Of a DNA stretch of 64,000 nt, positions 18,569-26,543 are shown piece after piece. The notes under the pieces were generated by a model. It saw only the letters and a program-made list of their open reading frames with translations. It did no database searches and was not told where the DNA came from. Position numbers and translations under genes: made by a program. How positions within the stretch are numbered: position 1 is the first letter of the stretch; each line of letters begins with the position of its first letter. This DNA comes from Gammaproteobacteria bacterium UBA4421 (GTDB lineage: Bacteria > Pseudomonadota > Gammaproteobacteria > Pseudomonadales > Azotimanducaceae): NCBI GenBank assembly GCA_002389675.1, contig DGQF01000019.1, positions 100,518-164,517 on the forward strand. Direction: 5' to 3'.

Positions 18569-18919
18569 GCGTTCGGCTCTCCTTAATCCTTGTGCGCAGG
18601 CCTTCGCACCCCGCCACTTAAACGACATCTCACTGGATCACTCGGTTTCCCGGTAGCCGCCGGGGCAGCGCGCAAACACTCAACCCGGTGGCGAAAACGT
18701 ATGGCATTTCAGCCCACCGTCTGGCTGAACCATAGCGACCCTTGCCATCACCATTACCCCAAATCGTAGTCGCTCAGCCAGCGTTCTGCAATCCACGGGC
18801 CACAGACAACCGCAGCCATTAAAACCGGCCATGCACGATCGATCAAGGCACAACAGAACTTGCACGCCAGACACTGCGCCGATACTCTCGCTTTGCAATA
18901 TCACAAAGAGGACAGCGTA
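18569..18919. promoter_or_regulatory. Divergent 351-bp region between TauD cluster and NHL operon
   Basis: No gene is supported here. The stretch must hold the promoters of the leftward six-gene cluster and the rightward NHL-propeller operon. One perfect hairpin is visible: TTCAGCC at 18708-18714 and GGCTGAA at 18723-18729, with an 8-nt loop. I find no convincing -35/-10 pair by eye. Confidence 0.4.
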
Positions 18920-19963
18920 ATGTGCACCTCGCACGACGTTGAAAATAATACGGCAAACCAAGATCCACGCAGTGGTTACCGTTTGGTCGAGGATTGGCCA
19001 AATTATCCCGAGCATATGCACTTCGAAATGGGATCAGGCGTTGCTGTGGATGATGCCGGAATCATCTACTTGTTCACGCGTGACATTGAGCACTGGGCCG
19101 CCCACCCTCTCGCCATGAAGGACAAGATGGGCAAAAGCAGTATTTCAATGTTTGATCGCACGGGCAATTTCCTCGGCAAATGGGGGCCATCCGATGCACC
19201 CGGCTTTGCCCTAGGTGGCCATACGCTATACATCGAAAAAGACGGCATGTTCTGGACCACCGATCGAGATGGTCATACCGTCAGAAAATACGATCCCAGC
19301 GGGAGCCTGCTGCTGGAGTTGGGCACATTCGGCCAATGGGGAGAAACGGCGTCTTGCTTCAACGGACCAACAGCGGTTGCGGTACAAGACAACGGTAATA
19401 TCGTGGTGGCAGATGGCTACTGGAATTCAAGGCTCGTCTGGTTTACGCCTGAGGGCGAATTTATCAAGTCTGTCGGCGAATGGGGGCGCGGGCCAGGCCA
19501 GTTCAATACACCGCACGCACTGACCATAGATTCGCAGGGTCGAATTTTGGTCGCCGATTTATGCGGCGGAAATTTCCACGACTACATGACCGTGCCCGGC
19601 CAAATAGCCCCTTATCGAACTCAACCAGAACCAAACTGCCAGCATCGGATTCAGCGTTTTGATCCCGAAGGCCATTACATCGATCAGTGGACACATATCA
19701 CCCCGCTTAGTTTGGCCAGCTACGGCTCACACATCTACGCAAGCGATAAAATGAGCAATCTGGTTGTGCTTGATGAAAATACCGGAGAGATTGTGCGGCA
19801 AGTCGACGATATCGCCATTTATATTCATCAACTGGCGATGGACAAACACGGCGATCTTTATACCGCTTCAGTCTATCCAGAACATGCTGGCGAACAACGA
19901 GGGCCGACCGGCCCCTCTCATCGTCGCTGGACTCAAGAAGATTTACACGCAAAGGAAAGTTAA
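18920..19963 (+). CDS. NHL-repeat six-bladed beta-propeller protein
   Basis: Protein of 347 residues built from NHL repeats. Blade motifs such as GPTAVAVQDNGNIVVADGYWNSRLVWF and TPHALTIDSQGRILVADLC (split here into short parts) recur about five to six times. The architecture resembles the lyase half of peptidylglycine amidating enzymes, which is where automated annotation often places such proteins, but the Zn/Ca ligands cannot be confirmed by eye. There is no signal peptide from the preferred ATG at 18920, which has AGAGGA upstream; a TTG at 18860 is less likely. The next gene starts 3 nt after the stop, so it is the first gene of a three-gene operon with an ABM protein and an amidohydrolase. 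A role in lactone or small-amide chemistry is possible but unproven. Confidence 0.8.
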   Translation: MCTSHDVENNTANQDPRSGYRLVEDWPNYPEHMHFEMGSGVAVDDAGIIYLFTRDIEHWAAHPLAMKDKMGKSSISMFDRTGNFLGKWGPSDAPGFALGGHTLYIEKDGMFWTTDRDGHTVRKYDPSGSLLLELGTFGQWGETASCFNGPTAVAVQDNGNIVVADGYWNSRLVWFTPEGEFIKSVGEWGRGPGQFNTPHALTIDSQGRILVADLCGGNFHDYMTVPGQIAPYRTQPEPNCQHRIQRFDPEGHYIDQWTHITPLSLASYGSHIYASDKMSNLVVLDENTGEIVRQVDDIAIYIHQLAMDKHGDLYTASVYPEHAGEQRGPTGPSHRRWTQEDLHAKES

Positions 19964-19966
19964 TTC

Positions 19967-20314
19967 ATGATTATTGTTGTAGCCGCTTTGGAATTTGCTG
20001 ATCAGGCCGATCGCGACCACGCCGTTGAAATCACAAAAGACGTGCAAATGGCCACCCGAGTAGAAGAGGCAGGGTGTCAGGCTTATTGTTTCGCTCCAGA
20101 CCCTTCAGTACCGACAAGGATTCAGGTCTACGAGCTATGGGATAACAGCGAAACCCTCGCTGCACACTTCACGCATCCAAACTACACCAAAATGGTTGAA
20201 TTGCTCGGCAGCGCAAACATCGTGGAGAGCGCCAATCAGGCTTATCTCACCAATCGCAGCGAGCCTGTCTACGGACCCAACGGCGAGAAAAAAGACGTTT
20301 TTTTTGCGGATTAA
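19967..20314 (+). CDS. Antibiotic biosynthesis monooxygenase (ABM) domain protein
   Basis: Small ferredoxin-like protein of 115 residues, of the ABM/YgiN type: strand MIIVVAALEFADQADRDHAVE, helix with VEEAGCQAYCF, strand RIQVYELWDNSETLAAHF. Such proteins are cofactor-free monooxygenases, often acting on quinols, or simply dimeric small-molecule binders. AAGGAAAG precedes the ATG. It lies 3 nt after the NHL gene and 25 nt before the amidohydrolase, so all three probably act on one substrate. The Cys at about residue 43 is unusual in position and may be incidental. Confidence 0.82.
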   Translation: MIIVVAALEFADQADRDHAVEITKDVQMATRVEEAGCQAYCFAPDPSVPTRIQVYELWDNSETLAAHFTHPNYTKMVELLGSANIVESANQAYLTNRSEPVYGPNGEKKDVFFAD

Positions 20315-20339
20315 GCCGCGCTAGATTTCTGGAACTGAC

Positions 20340-21557
20340 ATGCCTACTAACACGCTTTATACCAACGCCAAACTATTTACTGCCGGTGATGAAAATGTCA
20401 CCGAAAACGGCACCGTATGGGTTCAAGATGATACGGTTGTTTTTGCAGGCAACGCCGCGGCATTACCCTCAACACCACAAGCAAGCCGCCAGATCGATCT
20501 TCAAGGCAAATTTCTAATGCCCGGGATGACAGAAACCCATGCGCACCTTTCCTTCGCTGATGCCAGCCCCTTTGCAATCGGTGCAACTTCAGTCGAAGAC
20601 GCCACCATCACGGCGGTTGGCAATGCACAATTGATGCTCAAAGCAGGTTTCACCTCGGCTATCAGTTTCGGATCAACCTATAAAATCGATGTCGCACTGC
20701 GGGACGCTATTAACAGCGGCCGCCTCAGCGGACCCCGCCTGCTTGCCGCCGGCCGTGATCTGGGCGCCACCGCGAGTAATATTGATTCGCCCGGCGGTCT
20801 GAGCCAAATTGCAGACGGTCCTTGGGCCCTGCGCAAAGCGGTACGCGAGCAAAGACGTGACAGAGTTAATGTGGTCAAAATATTTCTCGATGGCGAAGCC
20901 ATTAATGCCGTCAATCCGCCAGGCGAGCTTTCTTTTTGTGATGAAGAAGTCGTCGCCGTCGTCGAAGAAGCGCACAGACGAGGCATGCGGGTGGCCTGCC
21001 ACGCGCGCTCGGCTGCAGCTGTCAAACAGGCGGTCAAGGCAGGCGTCGATTTTATTGGTCACGCCAACTATCTCGACCAAGAAGCGGTCGATGCATTAGC
21101 GGCAAAGAAAGATCAGATTGTGGTTGGCCCGGCAATTGCCTGGGAAGTTCAATATGTTGCCCAATGCGAGTCTCTAGGCATCAGTAAAGCCACCGTGCGC
21201 GCACAAGGCTACGAGACTGAAATTGCCGAGACCGTTAAAACCGTCGAAAAGCTGCGAGCCGCCGGCGTGCGTCTCGTTGTGGGCGGAGATTACGGAATCA
21301 GCATAGCGCCACATGGAACCTATGCAAAAGACCTTGAATATTTTGTCGACCTTTTCAGCATGCGCCCAGCCGAGGCGCTCATCTGTGCCACTCGCAATGG
21401 CGGTCAGGCGATGGATCCACAGGGACGCTTGGGCACGCTAACAAATGGGGCACTCGCCGACATGCTGATTGTCGACGGCAATCCTCTAGAGGACATCACC
21501 GTAATGCAGCAGGCAGAAAAACTACAGGTGATCAAGGGTGGGCGTCTGATCCTTTGA
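20340..21557 (+). CDS. Amidohydrolase family protein (imidazolonepropionase-/prolidase-like subtype)
   Basis: Cytoplasmic metal-dependent hydrolase of 405 residues. HAH at residues 67-69 (ETHAHLS) gives the first metal ligands; a Lys in NVVKIFLDGEA, histidines in VACHAR and IGHANYLDQ, and an Asp in GGDYGIS match the rest of the binuclear site. The C-terminus (GALADMLIVDGNPLEDI) is the usual beta-sandwich strand of this superfamily. This subtype includes Xaa-Pro dipeptidases and cyclic-amide hydrolases, and is distinct from the three D-aminoacylase-like paralogues elsewhere in the window. It is the last gene of the NHL-ABM operon and overlaps the 3' end of the convergent oligoendopeptidase gene by 26 bp. 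Confidence 0.87.
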   Translation: MPTNTLYTNAKLFTAGDENVTENGTVWVQDDTVVFAGNAAALPSTPQASRQIDLQGKFLMPGMTETHAHLSFADASPFAIGATSVEDATITAVGNAQLMLKAGFTSAISFGSTYKIDVALRDAINSGRLSGPRLLAAGRDLGATASNIDSPGGLSQIADGPWALRKAVREQRRDRVNVVKIFLDGEAINAVNPPGELSFCDEEVVAVVEEAHRRGMRVACHARSAAAVKQAVKAGVDFIGHANYLDQEAVDALAAKKDQIVVGPAIAWEVQYVAQCESLGISKATVRAQGYETEIAETVKTVEKLRAAGVRLVVGGDYGISIAPHGTYAKDLEYFVDLFSMRPAEALICATRNGGQAMDPQGRLGTLTNGALADMLIVDGNPLEDITVMQQAEKLQVIKGGRLIL

Positions 21558-23376
21558 CCCCCATTTTCAGACTGATAGCTTCCGCTTCGTCTAACCATGT
21601 GGTGATGCTCGCATCGATCCCCCGGCGCCAAAAATCAGGATCGCGCGGATCCAGGCCAAAAGGCGCCATCAGCTCTACCGCATTCTTACTACCTCCCGCA
21701 CGCAATAACTCCAGATACATAGGCTCGAAGTCATCACCAAACTGGTCTTTGCATGCAAATAGCGATTGTGTGAACAATTCTCCAAATGCATAGGCGTACA
21801 CGTAAAAAGGCCGCAAAAAATGTGAAACATACGACCATAGGTTGCCCACGTCTTCGTAGGTAAACAAGTCACCTTCTTTGCCATAAAAAGCTTCAGTCAC
21901 TGACATCCAAATCGCATTAAAGTCTTCGGGCATTAACTTACCCCGACGCCGTTGTGTGTGAATTTCGCGTTCAAAATTGGAAAAAGAAATTTGCCGCACA
22001 ACGGTGTTAATGTGGTCTGAGGCTTTTTCCATCAACAAAGCCAATTTTTGTTCTTCGCTGACAGTTCGGGCAAGGACATAATTGAAGGTTGTCATCTCGC
22101 CAAATATTGAAGCGGTCTCCGCATAAGCCATCGGTGCTCGGAACATCAACGGTCCCTGAGCCTGGGCCGCCAACATGCCGTGCACGCCATGCCCCACCTC
22201 ATGCGCCATTGTCATCACATCTCGGGCAGAACCCATGTAATTCAGGAAATTATAGGCACGTGCTTCACCCGTGGGCAGCAACACCGAGTAATTAAACGCA
22301 CCCCCCCCTTTTCCCGCGTAAGGCGGCGCATCAATCCACTTGCGCTCTAACATTTTATGCACCAGATCCCTAAGCGTCGGGCTGAAAGACGCGTACGCCG
22401 ACAGCACGGTATCGACGCAATCTTGCCAAGGCACTTGCGCATTATCGGCAAACGGCAATGACGCGTTACGGTCAGACCACTTCAAGGGAGACTGCTTCAA
22501 ATGTGCTGACAGCAAACGATAATAGCGCCGCCCCTGCACTGAACCCACCTCCGCTACGGCTGTGTGCAGCGCCTCAACCGTGGCATCATCAACTTGGTTG
22601 GAAATGTTACGAGCCGACATGACATTGGCATAACCACGTTCTCGGTCCTCTACCCCTTTAGCACCCAGAACGACATTCAGCGTGCGCGCCATCAGCTTGT
22701 CATAGCCTTGCGCCGTCAAGCCTTTGCTGAAATTATGCAGCGCGGCCGCACGTTGTGCTGGGTCAGCGTGATTATTTGCTATGTGCAAAATTTCAGGCAG
22801 CGTCAATGTCTTGCCATCGAGCTCAAACCGCAGTTCCGCTTCACGCTCATCCATCAGATCCGACCACTCCGAGGCGCCAAAGGGTGATCGAAGGGACAAG
22901 GCTCGTTCAACATTTTGATCTAGCAAAAAACCTCGATTTTTACGCAATTGGTCCAACATGGGTTGATGCCGCTTCACCCTGGCATCCGTGTCTAGTAAAT
23001 TTTGGTATACATCGTCAGGCAGCGCTGCCAATTCATGTTCAAAAAAGGTCAGGAAATTGGCACTGGCCTCACTGAAGCGCTCTTGCACCTCAGCCAAGCG
23101 TTTTTGGATCTCGGGATTTGTTGCATCGGTACTGCGGCGCAGAAACAAATAAACCATCAGTTGGTCCGTGCGACAGGTAATTTCACCCTGAGTCGCAAGC
23201 GCATCACCCAAGCGCGTCGCTAAGCGGCCGGCATAACTGGCATGGAACCGTTCTAGGTCGTTCACTAATCTCGCCAGATCAGCATCCAACTCGGGGGCAT
23301 CGATACCTGTATACAGATCCGATAAATCCCAACGGACTTGACCGAGGACTTCATCAATATTTTCCGAGGCTCTCAT
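21532..23376 (-). CDS. pepF: Oligoendopeptidase F-like M3 family metallopeptidase
   Basis: Zinc peptidase of 614 residues that degrades short peptides in the cytoplasm. The HEVGH motif is at residues 392-396, and the third ligand Glu is in AYAETASIFGEM near 420. The N-terminal helical domain (residues about 20-200, WDLSDLYTGIDAPEL) matches the PepF/M3B subfamily. Length is typical (about 600). No signal peptide. It is transcribed leftwards, with a 215-bp gap containing a long inverted repeat upstream of it. Family and activity are firm; the gene symbol is used in the sense of the family. Confidence 0.92.
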   Translation of the reverse strand: MRASENIDEVLGQVRWDLSDLYTGIDAPELDADLARLVNDLERFHASYAGRLATRLGDALATQGEITCRTDQLMVYLFLRRSTDATNPEIQKRLAEVQERFSEASANFLTFFEHELAALPDDVYQNLLDTDARVKRHQPMLDQLRKNRGFLLDQNVERALSLRSPFGASEWSDLMDEREAELRFELDGKTLTLPEILHIANNHADPAQRAAALHNFSKGLTAQGYDKLMARTLNVVLGAKGVEDRERGYANVMSARNISNQVDDATVEALHTAVAEVGSVQGRRYYRLLSAHLKQSPLKWSDRNASLPFADNAQVPWQDCVDTVLSAYASFSPTLRDLVHKMLERKWIDAPPYAGKGGGAFNYSVLLPTGEARAYNFLNYMGSARDVMTMAHEVGHGVHGMLAAQAQGPLMFRAPMAYAETASIFGEMTTFNYVLARTVSEEQKLALLMEKASDHINTVVRQISFSNFEREIHTQRRRGKLMPEDFNAIWMSVTEAFYGKEGDLFTYEDVGNLWSYVSHFLRPFYVYAYAFGELFTQSLFACKDQFGDDFEPMYLELLRAGGSKNAVELMAPFGLDPRDPDFWRRGIDASITTWLDEAEAISLKMGVKGSDAHP

Positions 23377-23507
23377 GGCTAGGGCATCACCGTAAAAGCA
23401 CCATAATAGCAGGTGCGCGGCGCTGTTGGATAATGCATAGGAGCCATCACAGACGCAATTTTACGTTCACAAAAACTTGACGAGCGATCAGCTTTAATTG
23501 CCACGCA

Positions 23508-23569
23508 ATCAGGCGCTCGGGGTGGTCAACCTCTCCCTCTCCCTCCTACTGGCGCACCGAGCGTCTGAT
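23508..23569. repeat. 13-bp inverted repeat with G-rich/C-rich loop
   Basis: The arms are ATCAGGCGCTCGG at 23508-23520 and CCGAGCGTCTGAT at 23557-23569; they pair over 13 positions with one G-T wobble. The 36-nt loop holds CCTCTCCCTCTCCCTCC, which on the minus strand has four guanine runs (GG, GGG, GGG, GG). It lies downstream of the secreted-protein gene and upstream of the oligoendopeptidase gene, both leftward, so the minus-strand RNA could form a stem-loop with a two-layer quadruplex in the loop. Confidence 0.55.
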
Positions 23570-23591
23570 GCCCCCGCCGCACCCTACCTAA

Positions 23592-24581
23592 CTATTTGTA
23601 GTCACCTAACTGGTTTCGGTAAAACCCGGGGTTCACCCAGACATCGTAGCTGGACACTGACCAACCGGGCGCGCTCACCTTGAGCTGCGCCAAAGCGGCC
23701 GCAACCCGCTCAACGCGGACCAAAACATGCGCTTGATACCCCTGCCATAACACCTGAATAACCACCATCTGTTGCGCACCTAAACGCGGGTATCGCGTCC
23801 GGTAAAAAGGCTGCCACCAAGCCCCAAAGATCAAACCGACTTCCTCGGGCGAATCGCGCTTGGCAAAACGGTCAACAAGCTGCGCAAATTTTTCCACCTG
23901 ACCAGCAGTTGCAAACTCCAAGACCAGGTCAAACTCCATTTGATCCATCACGGCTTGGCCACCGGCCAAGATTTTCAGCGGTCGGCGCGGGGCACCCCAC
24001 CCAGAGTGATAAAGAAAAGCCGATTTCTTCAATACGGGAGTAACCCGCGGATACAGCCCCTCTGTGTGCAATAAGGCAACGAGCTGGCGCGCATGCTGCC
24101 AATCGCTGTGGCCATAGATCACGCTGCGCGAGGCATCAAACGTAGGCCATTGATCGATTGGTAACAGGTTGTAACCGGTGCTTGCCTGAACGGCAATCAG
24201 CTCTGCCAAGTGCCGCTCAAGGACGCTCACGCGAGCCTCATCGGCCACCATCCATTTTGGTTCACCCAAATCAATCAGGCGACCGAATACTTGGTGTTCA
24301 CGCCATAACCGCATAATTTCTTGTTCATCACCGAACAAACCCAAGCAGCGAAGCAAAGCCTGCTCACGCAACTCCTGCCACGCGGGCGCGTTGACGGGCT
24401 CGCCCATACACCGCTGCACTTTGTGCTGATCAAGGGTCTCTGCAAGCTCCACAAGCCCCATGCTGCGCAGCGTCAATGCCTTCTCTTGGGCTGACGCCAG
24501 CATCACAGGTAAGATTACGGCTAAGCATATTCCACGGCTTACCACCTGGAGCCGTGGCGTCCATCGACATCTTTTATTCAT
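23592..24581 (-). CDS. Secreted protein, weakly CsiV-like
   Basis: Protein of 329 residues with an N-terminal signal peptide (basic MNKRCRW, then the hydrophobic ICLAVILPVMLASAQ, cleavage near residue 31). The middle region FLYHSGWGAPRRPLKIL and the closing beta strands loosely recall CsiV, a periplasmic peptidoglycan-binding protein of gammaproteobacteria found with the mfd gene; no mfd is present here. I regard the CsiV similarity as weak. The start ATG at 24581 gives a proper signal sequence; the longer frame from 24653 would bury it. It probably acts in the periplasm, function unknown. Confidence 0.6.
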   Translation of the reverse strand: MNKRCRWTPRLQVVSRGICLAVILPVMLASAQEKALTLRSMGLVELAETLDQHKVQRCMGEPVNAPAWQELREQALLRCLGLFGDEQEIMRLWREHQVFGRLIDLGEPKWMVADEARVSVLERHLAELIAVQASTGYNLLPIDQWPTFDASRSVIYGHSDWQHARQLVALLHTEGLYPRVTPVLKKSAFLYHSGWGAPRRPLKILAGGQAVMDQMEFDLVLEFATAGQVEKFAQLVDRFAKRDSPEEVGLIFGAWWQPFYRTRYPRLGAQQMVVIQVLWQGYQAHVLVRVERVAAALAQLKVSAPGWSVSSYDVWVNPGFYRNQLGDYK

Positions 24582-24666
24582 TTTGGGATTGAGCCCTTCC
24601 TTGCGTCCAAAGGCAACCGCTTTGCGGTTGTTGGACTGCGAACCGCGCATCACGCGTCAGGCTTTC

Positions 24667-24960
24667 CTAATGGGCGTTTTCTGACCCGGCCGTGAAGGTA
24701 TGAGCCACTTGCTCCGCATACATCAATACCTCGTCCGTCAGTGCCCACGACACCTCGTCGAAGTTGAATCCCTGAAATGCGGTTGTTGACAGCTCTATGA
24801 AGAGCTCGAGCAATTGCTCTTCCTCTGTAAGACCAGCCAATATCACCAGAATATTGGTGAAGAAACTCGACGCGGCGACCTCGTTGGTCTCGTTGAGATA
24901 AATGATCAAAGACTCGAGCTTAGGTTTTAGCTCATCTTTAATTGTGGTTAATGCGTCCAT
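24667..24960 (-). CDS. Small acidic hypothetical protein
   Basis: A 97-residue, acidic, mostly helical protein (MDALTTIKDELKPKLESL, then the hydrophobic FFTNILVILAGL, then acidic helices). I do not recognise a family. The ATG start, the compositional balance and the position in a leftward run 85 bp upstream of the secreted-protein gene support a real gene. No signal peptide or transmembrane segment is convincing. Confidence 0.55.
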   Translation of the reverse strand: MDALTTIKDELKPKLESLIIYLNETNEVAASSFFTNILVILAGLTEEEQLLELFIELSTTAFQGFNFDEVSWALTDEVLMYAEQVAHTFTAGSENAH

Positions 24961-25277
24961 TACAACACGCTAGACCAGACCCCGTGAATCGAATGTGAAG
25001 CGGCATTCAGCAAATCTACGTCAACACCCATCGCACAACCCTTGTTGAACGTAAAAAAAAAAACCTTTCCCGCAGCTTTACTGTATAGTGCCGCGCAGTT
25101 AAGAAATCCCTTCCCGATCATCTTCTACGAGTCTCGGCTCCACCAGCTCATCGGCAATCGCTTCTAGACACCATTACCCAAGAACGCTGAGCTTTCGCGG
25201 GCCACTTTCGTGCGCATTGATTGAATATTAGGAATACGTACGCTTAAAACTAAGCTATTTATAGCAGGAGAAATGAA
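24961..25277. promoter_or_regulatory. Divergent 317-bp region and long leader of the RRM gene
   Basis: No gene is supported here. An oligo-A run (GTAAAAAAAAAAACC) at about 25051-25064 is followed by TATAGT at 25084-25089, a good -10 box without a well-spaced -35. If used, it gives the RRM gene an untranslated leader of roughly 180 nt, as seen in cold-shock genes. An AGGAG ribosome site lies just before the ATG at 25278. The promoter call is tentative. Confidence 0.35.
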
Positions 25278-25538
25278 ATGAAATTGTACGTAGGTAACCT
25301 TCCTTGGAGTACAGATGATGCTGCCCTGAACGCGCTATTTAGCGCTCACGGCACGGTAGAATCAGCCGTTGTGATCAGTGATCGGGAAACCGGCCGCTCA
25401 CGTGGATTTGGCTTTGTTGAAATGGATCAAGCTGATGCGCGGCGCGCAATGAGCGAACTCAATGGACACCAACTTGAATCACGCGCGCTGAAAGTAAATG
25501 AGGCGAACGACAAACCCAAGCGAACCTCTAACTACTAG
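25278..25538 (+). CDS. RNA recognition motif (RRM) RNA-binding protein
   Basis: Single-domain RRM protein of 86 residues. RNP2 is LYVGNLPW at residues 3-10 and RNP1 is RGFGFVEM at about 42-49; both carry the aromatic residues that stack on RNA. The short basic tail (NDKPKRTSNY) is typical of bacterial RRM proteins, which bind single-stranded RNA and are often induced by cold. A clear AGGAG precedes the ATG. It converges with the SutA-like gene across a strong hairpin. Family assignment is firm, the RNA targets unknown. Confidence 0.93.
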   Translation: MKLYVGNLPWSTDDAALNALFSAHGTVESAVVISDRETGRSRGFGFVEMDQADARRAMSELNGHQLESRALKVNEANDKPKRTSNY

Positions 25539-25582
25539 AGTTCATCTAAACGCAGCCTACCTTTGGCTGAGTCTAGATTGTC

Positions 25583-25606
25583 ATCCCCGCCGCACGCGGT
25601 GGGGAT
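25583..25606. terminator. GC-rich hairpin between convergent RRM and SutA-like genes
   Basis: ATCCCCGCCG pairs with CGGTGGGGAT around the loop CACG: a ten-base-pair stem with one G-T wobble. It lies 45 nt after the RRM stop and 36 nt from the SutA-like stop. No U-tract follows on either strand, so it may act as an RNA 3'-end stabiliser rather than an intrinsic terminator. Confidence 0.5.
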
Positions 25607-25641
25607 CTCTGCCAGATCTCACCCGCGTCGCAATCGCGGCT

Positions 25642-25920
25642 TCAATCTGTCGCAACCGCCGCTGGCTCAACCTCTGTGGCCTCGACGGCGACTTTTTGCC
25701 CATCAACCCCTGCAGATGCCGCTGCTGCTATCCCGCTCGTTTTATTTTGAGCATCACCCTGCGCTATGCGTAACGGCTTTCCCCTGCCCTGAGGATCTTG
25801 AGCAGAAACACCACTGGGGACTTTTTCTATTTCATTACCTGCCTTTAAAAACGCCTCCACGTCGTCAGCAAGATTTTTCCTACGTGCTGCGGGCGTTGTC
25901 TCTACGCTGGCTTTTTTCAT
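25642..25920 (-). CDS. SutA-like small protein
   Basis: Protein of 92 residues. The segment LADDVEAFLKAGNEIEKVPSGVS at residues 17-39 resembles the central helix-loop of SutA (AMEEFLSRGGKVQEIEPNV), a small RNA polymerase-binding regulator of slow growth in Pseudomonas; I recall that motif from memory, without a search. The basic start (MKKASVETTPAARRKN) and the low-complexity Ala/Val-rich C-terminus, probably disordered, fit that type of protein. SutA usually has an acidic N-terminal tail, which is absent. It is convergent with the RRM gene. Assignment moderate. Confidence 0.6.
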   Translation of the reverse strand: MKKASVETTPAARRKNLADDVEAFLKAGNEIEKVPSGVSAQDPQGRGKPLRIAQGDAQNKTSGIAAAASAGVDGQKVAVEATEVEPAAVATD

Positions 25921-26051
25921 TGCTCTTCCCCTGTAAAATTGAATGCGGCGCCCGGCAACCCTTGAGATTTCGATAAGTCGCGCCCTCAGGCAGGGGTATA
26001 TTCTACACGATTTTCCCCCTAAGATGGCGCCTCGCCCCTAAGAGAACCCTA

Positions 26052-26444
26052 ATGGCTGAGAGTCAATCCGTCGCTAAAGCATTTTTCACCGCCACCGCCG
26101 CAGGTGATATCGATACACTACGCAGCATCTGCAGCTCCAATTTTATCGGCACTCAAAATGGCGGCGCCAAAATGAACATTGACGCCCTCGCGGGCTTCAC
26201 CAAAGCCGTCCTTAAGCGGGTAGCCAATTTCCGCTACGAGAACTGCGTGGTCACCAACAGCGACGCCGGCTTCATCGAAGAGCACGATGTCGTCGCCGAC
26301 CTGCCCGACGGGACAACCTTTCGACTGCCCGTGTGTGTTGTTGCCGAGGTGTCACACGGCAAGGTCAGCAACATGCGTGAATATTTTGACTCACGCGCGG
26401 CCGACGGCTTGCTCTCGCTGATGACACAACAAAAAAATCGTTAA
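26052..26444 (+). CDS. SnoaL/NTF2-like protein
   Basis: A 130-residue cone-shaped alpha+beta barrel protein of the SnoaL/NTF2-like superfamily: an N-terminal helix (VAKAFFTATAAGDIDTLRSI), then alternating strands ending in a YFDSRAADGLL helix. Such proteins are isomerases, dehydratases or ligand binders. The catalytic identity cannot be read from sequence. It lies 99 bp before the YghU-type GST in the same direction, but the GST has its own promoter-like sequence, so co-transcription is uncertain. Confidence 0.75.
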   Translation: MAESQSVAKAFFTATAAGDIDTLRSICSSNFIGTQNGGAKMNIDALAGFTKAVLKRVANFRYENCVVTNSDAGFIEEHDVVADLPDGTTFRLPVCVVAEVSHGKVSNMREYFDSRAADGLLSLMTQQKNR

Positions 26445-26486
26445 CGCATGCAGCGCACGACGATAATTCAGAACGATCACACTCGG

Positions 26487-26514
26487 TTGACAAAAACCAT
26501 GCAAATTGCATGAT
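26487..26514 (+). promoter_or_regulatory. Promoter with overlapping palindromic operator for the YghU-type GST
   Basis: A consensus -35 box TTGACA at 26487-26492 is followed by CATGAT at 26509-26514 with a 16-bp spacer. The perfect palindrome CATGCAA-A-TTGCATG at 26498-26512 covers the spacer and part of the -10. A repressor bound there would block RNA polymerase. The ATG is at 26544, with AAGGA upstream. Confidence 0.5.
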
Positions 26515-26543
26515 GAGCCACCTAATATTCAAGGATATCTATA

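Noticed and set aside
20673..21080. Open frames antisense to the amidohydrolase at 20340
   Set aside because: Shadows of a gene with a clear metal site; no motifs of their own.
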